Source of the DNA: JBBDSV01 sp040904785
Lineage (GTDB): Bacteria > Actinomycetota > Nitriliruptoria > Nitriliruptorales > Nitriliruptoraceae
Assembly: GCA_040904785.1 (NCBI GenBank)
Contig: JBBDSV010000032.1
Location: 1 to 8,623, forward strand
Direction of reading: 5' to 3'
Length of the DNA stretch: 8,623 nucleotides
Shown here: positions 1 to 7,065 of the stretch, in pieces
Layout of the letters: each line of letters opens with the position of its first letter
How positions within the stretch are numbered: the stretch's first letter is position 1
Position numbers and translations under genes: made by a program
The notes under the pieces: model-generated
The model's input: only the letters and a program-made list of their open reading frames with translations
Database searches by the model: none
What the model was told of the DNA's origin: nothing

Positions 1-146
1 ACCTGATGCGCAGGCAGGGCGGTGACGTCCGACTCGAGTCGGGGCGGGACGGGGGCGCCACGTTCGTGCTCACACTCCCGGCGCCCGCAGCCGACAGCCG
101 ACGACACGAACCCGAACAGCTGTCGATGCCGGCCTCGGTCGCCTGA
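1..146 (+). CDS. Sensor histidine kinase, C-terminal end (partial)
   Basis: The reading frame enters from outside the window (first whole codon at position 3) and gives 47 residues before TGA at 144-146. Residues 6-25 carry GGDVRLES followed by GGATFVLTLP, the usual end of a HATPase_c domain: the last glycine-rich box and the final beta strand of histidine kinases. About 22 poorly conserved residues follow as a tail. The phosphorylated histidine, sensor region and most ATP-binding residues lie upstream, so the sensed signal cannot be told. A response regulator gene follows on the same strand 31 bases later, so the two probably form one two-component system. The family call is fairly sure despite the short length; the subfamily is not. 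Confidence 0.72.
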   Translation, partial: LMRRQGGDVRLESGRDGGATFVLTLPAPAADSRRHEPEQLSMPASVA

Positions 147-177
147 TTCGGCGGGTTCAGGTCATACCATCCTCAGG

Positions 178-885
178 ATGATGACCCTGCAACCAGACGA
201 CGGCACCACGACGGCTCGAGTGCCAACGGACCCGAACCCGACCTCCCCGCGCGTGCTCATCGTCGACGACCACGACATGTTTGCCGAGAGCCTGCGGTTG
301 GCCCTGGACGTCGCCGGGTTCCGGGTCCAGCGGGCCCCGTCGCTCGATCCCGAGGTCGTACTCGCCTCGGGTGCCGACGCCGACGTCGTGCTCCTCGACC
401 TGCAGTTCGCCCGTGACGGCACGACCAGCCTGCCACTGGTCGATCCCCTGCGGGCCGCGGGAGCCACCGTGGTGATCGTCACCGGGGTCGACGACCCCGC
501 CCAGCTGGGAGCGTGCCTCGAGGCCGGGGCCTGTTCGGTGGTCAGCAAGTCCGAGCCACTCGAGATGCTGATCCACGCGGCCAGGGAGGCGGGCGCCGGC
601 CGGTCCGTCAACCCGGGGGCCACGCGAACCGCGCTGCTGCAGGCCCTGCGGCTGCAGCGCGCCGAGTTCGGCCTGCGCACCGAGCGCCTGGCACGACTCA
701 CCCCGGCGGAGAGTGAGGTCCTGATCGCGCTGTGCGAGGGACTCAACGCCGAGGCCATCGCCGAACGACGGGTCGTGTCGATCCGCACCGTGCGCAGTCA
801 GATCGAGTCGATCCTCACCAAGCTCGACGTGACGTCCCAGATCGGGGCAGTCGCCATCGCGAACCGCGCCGGCTGGGGTTCCTGA
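178..885 (+). CDS. NarL/LuxR-family response regulator
   Basis: This is a 235-residue DNA-binding response regulator, a normal length for the NarL/FixJ-type family. The receiver domain spans about residues 25-140: acidic pair D30/D31 in VLIVDDHD, predicted phospho-acceptor D74 in VVLLDLQF, switch threonine T102 in VIVTG and conserved lysine K124 in VVSKSE. A LuxR-type helix-turn-helix spans about 171-232 (LTPAESEVLIALCEG, then a recognition helix around SIRTVRSQIESILTKL). All key receiver residues are present, so phosphorylation by the kinase encoded just upstream is likely. The start is uncertain. ATG at 178 and 181 are in tandem without a good Shine-Dalgarno, and GTG at 220 is a third option that keeps the whole receiver. 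The frame stays open back to 22, but that part overlaps the kinase and has no domain character. The gene converges on the tad operon with 17 bases between stop codons. Control of the pilus genes is plausible from position only; no operator was identified. Confidence 0.9.
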   Translation: MMTLQPDDGTTTARVPTDPNPTSPRVLIVDDHDMFAESLRLALDVAGFRVQRAPSLDPEVVLASGADADVVLLDLQFARDGTTSLPLVDPLRAAGATVVIVTGVDDPAQLGACLEAGACSVVSKSEPLEMLIHAAREAGAGRSVNPGATRTALLQALRLQRAEFGLRTERLARLTPAESEVLIALCEGLNAEAIAERRVVSIRTVRSQIESILTKLDVTSQIGAVAIANRAGWGS

Positions 886-902
886 GCCGCCGCGAACCGC
901 CG

Positions 903-1787
903 TCAGTTCATCCCCCCGAATGCCGCGACGATGTCCATCGCGGCGGGTCCCATCAGGACGATGAACAGCGTCGGCAGGATCAACAGCACGAGGGGGAACA
1001 CGACCTTCACCGGGATCTGCATCGCGTCGTGTTCCGCACGTTGCCGTCGCTTCAGCCGGATCTCCTGCGCCTGGGTCCGCAGGATGTCCACGAGCGGGAT
1101 GCCGTACGCATCGGCCTGCAGCAGGGCGGCGACGAACCGTCGCAGATCCGTGACCGTCGTACGATCCGCCAGGCCTCGATAGGCATCCCGGCGAGGCACA
1201 CCGACCTGGATGTCCTGCAGCGTGCGCACGAGCTCCTCCGCCAGGGGACCCGAACCGTTCGACGCCGCCCGTGACATCGCAGCGTCGAACCCGAGTCCCG
1301 CCTCGACAGAGATCGTCATCTGGTCGAGGGTGTCGGGGATCTCCTTCTGGATCACCTTCTGCCGCTCCACCCCTCGGCCGTGGAGTACCGCCTCCGGGAC
1401 CATGTAGCCGAGCCCGGTGAGCATCGCCCACAGGACGATCCGCCCGGCCGACGGCGCGTCGGACACGAGCACCAGTCCGAACGCGGACAGGGCCACCGAC
1501 AGGAGCATCTTGACGACCAGGACCCGTTCGACGGTCCACCGGGGGGGCCGACCCGCCAGCGAGAGCAGACGCTCGATGCGTCGGGCGACCCCGGCAGGGT
1601 TCGCGCCACGCACGACGCCACCGAGTCGTCCGGATCGGTGGCGCACCGTGCCCTGCCCCGCCTCGTGCGGAAGGCCACGCGTGAGGTTGCCCACCACCTC
1701 GGTGTGCGCAGGTGGCCGAACGCCAACGAGCGCCCACATCGCCAACGGCAGCGACATTGCGATCGCGAGGGCAGCAAGTTCGACCAC
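903..1787 (-). CDS. tadC: Tad pilus inner-membrane platform protein TadC
   Basis: This type II secretion F (T2SSF) platform protein is expected to pair with TadB in the membrane as the base on which the TadA ATPase drives Flp pilin assembly. From GTG at 1787 it has 294 residues. Membrane segments lie near 2-22, 89-109 and 116-132. The T2SSF domain follows at about 147-275, opening with IPDTLDQMTISVEAGLGFDA and containing LLQADAYGIPLVDILR, a hallmark of the TadC half of the pair. A last hydrophobic segment at about 262-280 precedes a short tail. The start was chosen because GAGGTG at 1799-1794 stands 6 bases before GTG 1787. A GTG at 1796, one base after the tadB stop, would add three residues but lacks a ribosome site of its own. 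It is the last gene of the tad run and meets the response regulator gene tail to tail. Confidence 0.92.
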   Translation of the reverse strand: MVELAALAIAMSLPLAMWALVGVRPPAHTEVVGNLTRGLPHEAGQGTVRHRSGRLGGVVRGANPAGVARRIERLLSLAGRPPRWTVERVLVVKMLLSVALSAFGLVLVSDAPSAGRIVLWAMLTGLGYMVPEAVLHGRGVERQKVIQKEIPDTLDQMTISVEAGLGFDAAMSRAASNGSGPLAEELVRTLQDIQVGVPRRDAYRGLADRTTVTDLRRFVAALLQADAYGIPLVDILRTQAQEIRLKRRQRAEHDAMQIPVKVVFPLVLLILPTLFIVLMGPAAMDIVAAFGGMN

Positions 1788-1793
1788 GTGATT

Positions 1794-1799
1794 CACCTC
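1794..1799 (-). promoter_or_regulatory. Ribosome binding site deciding the tadC start
   Basis: On the minus strand GAGGTG is followed by the 6-base spacer AATCAC and then GTG (1787-1785). The motif overlaps the tadB stop codon (TGA, 1800-1798), so ribosomes finishing tadB end on the tadC ribosome site. This favours the GTG at 1787 over the GTG at 1796, which lies inside the motif itself. Confidence 0.6.
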
Positions 1800-3654
1800 A
1801 GAAGTCGATGTGCACGATGCGACGCAGCCACAGGAACCCGAGGGTCATCATCAGGATCGCGGTACCGGCCATGGCGAGTCCCACGAGGCTCTGCCCGAAC
1901 CGCGCGAGGTACGACGGGTTGACCAGTCCGAGGAACGCCACGACGCCCACGGGCAGCGCCATGAGCACCCAGGCGGACAGCTTGCCCTCGGCGCTCAGCG
2001 CCTCGACCTGACGGCGAATCTGGTTGCGGTCCCGAATCGTGCTGGCGACCGTGTCGAGCACCTCGGCGAGATTCCCTCCGACCTCTCGATGGATCGCGAT
2101 CGCCTGGGCGACCCAGGCGAAGTCATCGGACCCGGTGCGCTCCACCGTGGTGGCGAGCGCGTGGGACAGGTCCTGCCCGACGCGCGTGGACGAGATGATC
2201 CGGCGGAACTCCCGGGAGGTGGGTTCGGGTGCCTCGTCGGCCACCGAGTTGACGGCCTGCAGGAGGCTGTGGCCGGCTCGCAGGCTCCCCGCCAGCAGCT
2301 GGAGGGTGTCCTCGAGCTGGTCGGCGAACCGCGTTCGTCGACGGTCGGCACGCCAACCCAGCCAGACCTTCGTGAGGATCGCCACGACGGCGAGCAGCAC
2401 CACCGCCAGCCCAGATCCCTGCAGGGCGGAGCCGACGAACGCGACGACGACGTTGAGTCCCGCGAACCGCACGAGGAACTGCCCAGCCGAGATCCGGATG
2501 CCCGAACGGTCGAGCATGTCCTCGAACCGGTCGGCCCACGGCCCATGCCGGAGCCCCGACTCGGCGAGACCCGCGGCGCGATCGACCAGGCGCCCGCGGA
2601 CCGGGCCACCACGGCGGTCGAGACCGACGCGCATGACTGGCGGCACGATCGCGAGGTACGCCGTGGCGATCGCCGCCCAGGCGAGCGCGAGTCCGAGCAC
2701 GAGGACCAGTGGGTGCATCCGCGCGGTCGTGGACACATCGGTGGGCCCGGGCGCAACGGGGAATGCTCCCTGCGGCCGTTCGGGAAGGTCGAGGGTCACC
2801 CTGCCCGTCCAGGTGACGTCGCCTGCGGTCGCGACGAGCTCGACGGGCGTCGACCCGTGCCCGCGACTCTCGAATCCGAGCGTGAACCGTGCCGGGATCG
2901 CGCGTGCGACGGCGTCGTACGCGTCGGTGAGCCCGTCCGCGTCATCGGTCGCGTGCGTGGATCCTCCGGTCGACTCCGACAGCGCCCGCAGCGCGTCGAG
3001 GTCCGCCACGGCCGTGCGAAGTTCGACGCCGTGCAGGGTGACCCCGGAGGCCCGGAGCCGAACGATGGCCTCGGCCTCCTCGACCGTGCTCTGGTTGTCC
3101 TCTCCGTCCGCCAGCACCACGAGGAACCGGGGACCGTCGATCGCGGCGTCGAACTCGTCGATCGCCTCGACGACCGCGTCGTACAGGGCGGTGCGACCCG
3201 CTGTCAGGAGCCCAGAGATCTCGTCACGCACCGCGTCGTGATCCGGCGTGGGAGCGAGGTGAACGGTGGTGGTGGTCGCGAACGACATCAGTCCGACATG
3301 CGTCCCGTCTGGCATCGCATCGACGAATCGGGTGGCCGCCTCGCGCACCGTGGCGGAGACGTTGCCGGCGGCCATGCTCCCCGAGGTGTCGATCAGCAGG
3401 ATGACCTGTTGCTGCCCGCCCTGTTCGGCGACGACGTCGGCGTCGACGAGCGTGCCGCCCTCGTGCACCTCGAAGGCGGCACGTCCGGCATCGGCGGGCG
3501 ACATGTCGGGCGCCGCGACGTCCAGGGTCACCTGCGGATGCCGATCGAGGTCGACGCCATCGACGACCAGCGCCCGCTCGTCAGCGGCTGCGGCTCCGGT
3601 GAGGGTCGCGACCAGCAGGCACGCGAGCAGTCCGACGGCCCACGCGCGCCTCAT
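1798..3654 (-). CDS. tadB: VWA domain-TadB fusion: Tad pilus platform protein
   Basis: This 618-residue protein is about twice the length of an ordinary TadB. Residues 1-24 look like a signal peptide (MRRAW, hydrophobic core, AAAADE). A beta-rich lead-in at about 32-78 is followed by a von Willebrand A domain at about 83-255 with a complete metal-ion-dependent adhesion site: D89-x-S91-x-S93 in DTSGSM, T155 in GRTALYDA and D183 in LADGEDNQ. A beta-type linker runs to about 290. Membrane segments lie near 314-338, 396-411 and 414-432, then a cytoplasmic T2SSF domain at about 440-560 (FADQLEDTLQLLAGSLRAGH; VGGNLAEVLDTVASTIRDRN), then two more near 561-580 and 590-610. This order places the VWA domain outside and the T2SSF domain inside. 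The start ATG overlaps the tadA stop by 4 bases, with no strong Shine-Dalgarno, so translation is probably coupled. The T2SSF part works with TadC and TadA in pilus assembly. The VWA part may bind a pilus subunit, the cell wall or an outside ligand (inference). Confidence 0.93.
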   Translation of the reverse strand: MRRAWAVGLLACLLVATLTGAAAADERALVVDGVDLDRHPQVTLDVAAPDMSPADAGRAAFEVHEGGTLVDADVVAEQGGQQQVILLIDTSGSMAAGNVSATVREAATRFVDAMPDGTHVGLMSFATTTTVHLAPTPDHDAVRDEISGLLTAGRTALYDAVVEAIDEFDAAIDGPRFLVVLADGEDNQSTVEEAEAIVRLRASGVTLHGVELRTAVADLDALRALSESTGGSTHATDDADGLTDAYDAVARAIPARFTLGFESRGHGSTPVELVATAGDVTWTGRVTLDLPERPQGAFPVAPGPTDVSTTARMHPLVLVLGLALAWAAIATAYLAIVPPVMRVGLDRRGGPVRGRLVDRAAGLAESGLRHGPWADRFEDMLDRSGIRISAGQFLVRFAGLNVVVAFVGSALQGSGLAVVLLAVVAILTKVWLGWRADRRRTRFADQLEDTLQLLAGSLRAGHSLLQAVNSVADEAPEPTSREFRRIISSTRVGQDLSHALATTVERTGSDDFAWVAQAIAIHREVGGNLAEVLDTVASTIRDRNQIRRQVEALSAEGKLSAWVLMALPVGVVAFLGLVNPSYLARFGQSLVGLAMAGTAILMMTLGFLWLRRIVHIDF

Positions 3655-5084
3655 CGCTTCGCCCAGCCGACCGTGGCGTCTCCGCCGGCACCGAACACCC
3701 TCGCCGGGACGTCGATCCCCAGGTGCTCGAACCGGTCGACGAATCGTGGACGCACCCCGGTGGCCGTCGCACCACCTCGGAACCGACCCCGTTCGTCGAC
3801 GCCGGCGGCGTAGTCGAACACGAAGGCGTCCTGCAGGGTGACCCGCTCCCCCTCCATGCCCTGAACCTCGGTGACGTGGGTGACGCGTCGGGTTCCGTCG
3901 CGCAGGCGACTGATCTGCACCACGACGTCCACGGCGGAGGCGAGCTGTTCGCGGATCGCACGAGACGGCAGGTCCATCCCGGCCATGAGCACGAGGGTCT
4001 CGAGTCGAGCGATCGCGTCACGGGGTGTGTTGGCGTGGACGGTCGACAGGGATCCGTCGTGGCCGGTGTTCATGGCCTGGAGCATGTCGAGGCTCTCGCC
4101 ACCCCGGACCTCGCCGATGATGATGCGGTCGGGACGCATCCGCAGCGCGTTGCGCACGAGGTCACGGATGGACACCAGTCCCCGGCCCTCGACGTTCGCG
4201 GGGCGGCTCTCGAGCCGCACCACGTGGTTCTGCCGCAGCTGGAGCTCCACCGCGTCCTCGATGGTGATGATCCGCTCACCGTCGGGGATGAACGAGCTCA
4301 GCACGTTGAGCAGGGTGGTCTTGCCGGTCCCGGTCCCCCCGGACACGATGATGTTGAGCCGTGCACGCACGCAGGCGGACAGCAGCGCGGCCATGTCATC
4401 GGTGAGCGTGCCGAACCTGATCAGGTCGTCGACGCCCAGGGGGTCGGTCGCGAACTTCCGGATCGTCAGCACGGAGCCGTCGACGGCGAGCGGGGGGATG
4501 ATCGCGTTCACGCGACTGCCGTCCGGCAGGCGTGCGTCGACCATCGGGCTCGACTCGTCGATGCGACGGCCGATCCGTGACACGATGCGTTCGATGACCC
4601 GGCGCAGGTGCTCGTCGGAGGCGAACCGAGCCGTCGTGCGGCGCAGGCGCCCCTCGCGCTCGACGAAGATCGCGTCCGGACCGTTGACCATGATCTCGCT
4701 GACCCCCTCGTCCTCCAGCAGCGACTGCAGCGGCCCGTAGCCCAGCACGTCGTCGGCGATCTCCCGTACGAGCCGGGCGCGTTCGTCCGCCGTGAGCGGG
4801 ATCTTCTCCTCGGCGACGATCCTCGACAGTTCCTCGCGGACGTGTTCCTGCAGCTGCGTCTCGGTCAGCGACGGATCAGAGATCCTCGCGCCCAGCCGAC
4901 GGAACATCGCGGCGGCGGCCCGTCCCTTGAGCCCAGCCAGGGGATCGGCCACGGCCTCGACGGGTTCATCCGGCTCGGGCGACGCCTGGGACTCGTCACG
5001 ATCTGCGGAGGCGCGACCTTCGGGCGCCTCTGCGGGCGTCGGGGTCTCGCCTCGCGCGGCCTGCAGCCGGTCACCGAGTCTCAC
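3651..5084 (-). CDS. tadA: Tad pilus assembly ATPase TadA/CpaF
   Basis: This 477-residue hexameric-type secretion ATPase of the type II/IV family supplies energy for Flp pilus assembly on the cytoplasmic face of the TadB-TadC platform. After a proline- and acid-rich, probably disordered stretch (about 12-47), the N-terminal CpaF domain includes VLGYGPLQSLLEDEGVSEIM and VNGPD (113-137). The motor domain has the Walker A loop GGTGTGKTT (249-257), an Asp box ITIEDAVEL (273-281), a Walker B region IIIGEVRGGE (321-330) and a His box GHDGSLSTVHAN (341-352). All nucleotide-handling motifs are intact. The GTG start at 5084 overlaps the tadZ stop by 4 bases and has a near-perfect ribosome site upstream. 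The stop overlaps the tadB ATG by 4 bases, fitting a need for matched amounts of motor and platform. The family assignment is not in doubt. Confidence 0.97.
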   Translation of the reverse strand: MRLGDRLQAARGETPTPAEAPEGRASADRDESQASPEPDEPVEAVADPLAGLKGRAAAAMFRRLGARISDPSLTETQLQEHVREELSRIVAEEKIPLTADERARLVREIADDVLGYGPLQSLLEDEGVSEIMVNGPDAIFVEREGRLRRTTARFASDEHLRRVIERIVSRIGRRIDESSPMVDARLPDGSRVNAIIPPLAVDGSVLTIRKFATDPLGVDDLIRFGTLTDDMAALLSACVRARLNIIVSGGTGTGKTTLLNVLSSFIPDGERIITIEDAVELQLRQNHVVRLESRPANVEGRGLVSIRDLVRNALRMRPDRIIIGEVRGGESLDMLQAMNTGHDGSLSTVHANTPRDAIARLETLVLMAGMDLPSRAIREQLASAVDVVVQISRLRDGTRRVTHVTEVQGMEGERVTLQDAFVFDYAAGVDERGRFRGGATATGVRPRFVDRFEHLGIDVPARVFGAGGDATVGWAKR

Positions 5085-6304
5085 GTCGACACCTCCGGGT
5101 GCGCCCGGCCGTCCTGCGCTCCGGCGGTGGAGGCGCCATGGGCCCCCCGGTCGCGGCGTGACGTTCGCTTCGCGCGCGACGACGGGTGACGCGCGTCGAG
5201 CAGGTCCGCGAGTGCACGCAGGTTGCGGGCGACGGGGTCCCGCGTCGACTCGTCGAGCAGGGGCACGCCGCGATTCGTCGACAGCGGGACCTCCCTCGAC
5301 CGGGGAAGTTCGACGTCGATCGTCGATCCGAGCAGACCCTCGACGTCCTCGATCGTCAGGCCCGAACGACGGTCGACCATGTTGAGCACGATCCGACGCT
5401 CGGCGGCCAGCAGGTCAAGTTCCTCCAGCACGCCGAGCTCACGACGAAGTCCCCGGACGCTCGGGACGTCCATGCCGGCGAGCAGGACCGGGTGCGTGCT
5501 CACCTCCAGGGCTGCCAGCGTGTACTCCGCCAGCCCGGGCGCGGTGTCCACGATCACGTAGCGGAACCCTGCGGCGAGCCGAAGGAGCAGGTCGTTCACC
5601 TGCTGTCCGGTGACCCCCTCTCCAGCCGCGGGGGACGTCGGCGCACACAGCGCCCAGCAGCCGGACGCGTGGGACACGAGGTAGGACTTCAGGACCAGGT
5701 CGTCCGCACCGAGTGCTGCGATCGCGTCGACCACGTCGTGTTCGTGCTCGAGGCGCAGACTGGTCGCGACGTCACCGAACTGCAGGTCGAGGTCGACGAT
5801 CACGACCTCGCCGGGCACACGGTGGCCGAACTCGACCGCGAGGTTCGTAGCGATCGTCGTCTTGCCGCATCCACCCTTCGGTGACGCGACGGTGATGATC
5901 CGCCCACGAGGACGAGGCGAGGTCTCCTCCTCCTGCAGTGCCCGCCGTCGAGCGCGCGCGGCCTCGAGCGCCCGAATGACCGCGTCACGCACATGGCCCG
6001 GATCGGTGTCGGGGCCGATGACGTCGCGTACACCGACGCGCAGTGCGGCCGACAGGGTCGGGGTGGACGGTTCGGCGAACAGCACCACACTGACCTCGGG
6101 GTGGAGGCGATCGAACACCTCGGCGATCCCCAGCGCGTCGTCGAGTTCGACATCGCCACCGATCAGCAGCACGTCGGCCGCGCGACCACGGGCCTCGACC
6201 TCCTCGCTCGCTGCGACGCGTTCGACGGTCGCGTCGTCACCGAGGACCTCGCGCAGGCCCGTCTCGGTCGCCGGATCGGTGGAGTGGACGACGACGTGGC
6301 TCAT
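5081..6304 (-). CDS. tadZ: Tad pilus localisation ATPase TadZ/CpaE
   Basis: This 407-residue protein belongs to the MinD/ParA-like TadZ/CpaE family, which directs the Tad machine to its place in the cell. Residues 1-115 form a receiver-like domain that lacks the phosphorylation residues: the usual aspartate position after the third strand reads DVLLIGG (44-50). The ATPase domain begins at about 134 with a deviant Walker A loop SPKGGCGKTT (141-150), which carries both the signature lysine K143 and K148. VIVDLDLQFGDVA (168-180) follows, then VIVDTAPGLAEYT (250-262). A basic and serine-rich tail (about 374-407) may be disordered. The ATG start overlaps the cpaB stop by 4 bases with no Shine-Dalgarno of its own, so translation is probably coupled. 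The stop overlaps the tadA GTG. Both names, TadZ and CpaE, are used for this family. A plain ParA partition protein is unlikely because of the N-terminal domain and the setting. Confidence 0.94.
   Translation of the reverse strand: MSHVVVHSTDPATETGLREVLGDDATVERVAASEEVEARGRAADVLLIGGDVELDDALGIAEVFDRLHPEVSVVLFAEPSTPTLSAALRVGVRDVIGPDTDPGHVRDAVIRALEAARARRRALQEEETSPRPRGRIITVASPKGGCGKTTIATNLAVEFGHRVPGEVVIVDLDLQFGDVATSLRLEHEHDVVDAIAALGADDLVLKSYLVSHASGCWALCAPTSPAAGEGVTGQQVNDLLLRLAAGFRYVIVDTAPGLAEYTLAALEVSTHPVLLAGMDVPSVRGLRRELGVLEELDLLAAERRIVLNMVDRRSGLTIEDVEGLLGSTIDVELPRSREVPLSTNRGVPLLDESTRDPVARNLRALADLLDARHPSSRAKRTSRRDRGAHGASTAGAQDGRAHPEVST
5091..5096 (-). promoter_or_regulatory. Strong ribosome binding site for tadA
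   Basis: On the minus strand GGAGGT is followed by the 6-base spacer GTCGAC and then GTG (5084-5082). The motif lies inside the last codons of tadZ. It fixes the tadA start at a GTG and suggests that tadA can be initiated independently as well as by coupling. Confidence 0.75.
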
Positions 6305-7032
6305 CGGAAGACCGATTCGCGCTCTCGAACGGTGGTTCCCGACTCAGGAGCACCCTCGGGTTCGAGCGACAGCCACAGCGTGCCGTGTTCGGCGGTGAAC
6401 ACGATGCGCTCGGCGTCAGGGGCGCTGGTCGCCAGGGTGACGTGGACCCTGCCCGTCGGTGTCGTCTGCGCGAACCGATCGGGATCGTCTGGTGGGGCCT
6501 GCTCGTACTGGACCCGGGTGACCAGCACCTTGTGGAGGATGAGGTGGGTCGTGTCGCCGATCTCGTCCAGTTGCGACGCGACCAGTGAGGCGAACACGCC
6601 CACGGTGTCTCCGGGCCGGAGCACCCCACCGACGGAGCGTTCGGCATCGAGCGACACGGTCACCTGGTGCAGCCCATCGGGCACCTCGACGCCGCCGACG
6701 GCGGTCAGTTCCTCGGGTTCGACGAACCGCGATCTCAGCAGCTGTTCGCCGGGGACCATCGCCGTGGCGGTCACCAGGCCGGCGACCTCCTCGAGGTCGG
6801 TGACGGCCCCGTCGACGGCGAGCCGCGCAATGGTCTCCTCGAACTCGACGTGGTCGCCGACCTGCTCGGCCGGGGTGCCCTGGTCGATGGCATCACGCAC
6901 GACGAGCACGTGCACGACCTGCTGTCCCTCGAGCACCCGTGCCTCGACGTTGCGCACGTAGCTCACGAGCACCACCGTCCCGACGATCGCGAGCGCAATC
7001 GCCAGGGCTCCGGCGAGCAGCCGTGCCCTCAT
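6301..7032 (-). CDS. cpaB: Flp pilus assembly protein CpaB/RcpC
   Basis: From ATG at 7032 this is a 243-residue protein with one N-terminal membrane segment (residues 5-24, LLAGALAIALAIVGTVVLVS) and an outside domain. Residues about 38-106 match the SAF/beta-clip fold of CpaB, and about 119-224 match the RcpC/CpaB domain, including LRPGDTVGVF (138-147). In diderm bacteria this family supports the secretin. No secretin gene is seen here, so in this presumably one-membrane cell it more likely guides or stabilises the fibre at the wall (inference). The start is set by GGAGGAG 5 bases before ATG 7032. An in-frame ATG at 7065 would add 11 residues ahead of the membrane segment, but it lies directly against a hairpin and lacks a ribosome site. 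It is the first gene after the 61-base gap behind tadG. Confidence 0.9.
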   Translation of the reverse strand: MRARLLAGALAIALAIVGTVVLVSYVRNVEARVLEGQQVVHVLVVRDAIDQGTPAEQVGDHVEFEETIARLAVDGAVTDLEEVAGLVTATAMVPGEQLLRSRFVEPEELTAVGGVEVPDGLHQVTVSLDAERSVGGVLRPGDTVGVFASLVASQLDEIGDTTHLILHKVLVTRVQYEQAPPDDPDRFAQTTPTGRVHVTLATSAPDAERIVFTAEHGTLWLSLEPEGAPESGTTVRERESVFR

Positions 7033-7037
7033 CTGCA

Positions 7038-7044
7038 CTCCTCC
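7038..7044 (-). promoter_or_regulatory. Ribosome binding site deciding the cpaB start
   Basis: On the minus strand GGAGGAG is followed by the 5-base spacer TGCAG and then ATG (7032-7030). It argues against the longer reading from ATG 7065 and gives the machinery part of the operon its own strong entry point for ribosomes. Confidence 0.75.
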
Positions 7045-7065
7045 GGTCCGGTGTCGTGTCCCCAT

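Noticed and set aside
22..177. Longer start for the response regulator at ATG 22
   Set aside because: The added 52 residues overlap the kinase frame, are rich in S, R and P, and precede a normal receiver start. They add nothing that fits the family.
869..900. Possible shared terminator between the regulator and tadC (CGGCT/AGCCG stem, ten-base loop)
   Set aside because: The stem is only 5 bp, or 7 bp with a two-base bulge, includes the regulator stop codon and has no T tract on either strand. A nearby 10-base direct repeat (858-867 and 891-900) is best explained by base bias.
157..1737. A 526-codon open frame on the minus strand across the regulator and tadC
   Set aside because: It runs antisense to the regulator and out of frame through tadC. 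It is rich in G, R and P and low in hydrophobic residues, and no domain can be recognised.
1810..3813. A 667-codon open frame on the plus strand opposite tadB
   Set aside because: It lies fully antisense to a gene with clear domains and is rich in H, D, R, E and Q with no hydrophobic or domain pattern, as expected from the reverse of high-GC coding sequence. It has no supporting ribosome site or motif.
3723..5189. Several plus-strand open frames of about 190-290 codons opposite tadA
   Set aside because: They mirror tadA, whose Walker and Asp/His motifs show the true frame. Their translations are low-complexity and unlike known proteins.
7033..7065. Longer start for cpaB at ATG 7065
   Set aside because: It has no Shine-Dalgarno, directly abuts the hairpin stem, and would add a polar head before the membrane segment. 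ATG 7032 has GGAGGAG at a good distance.
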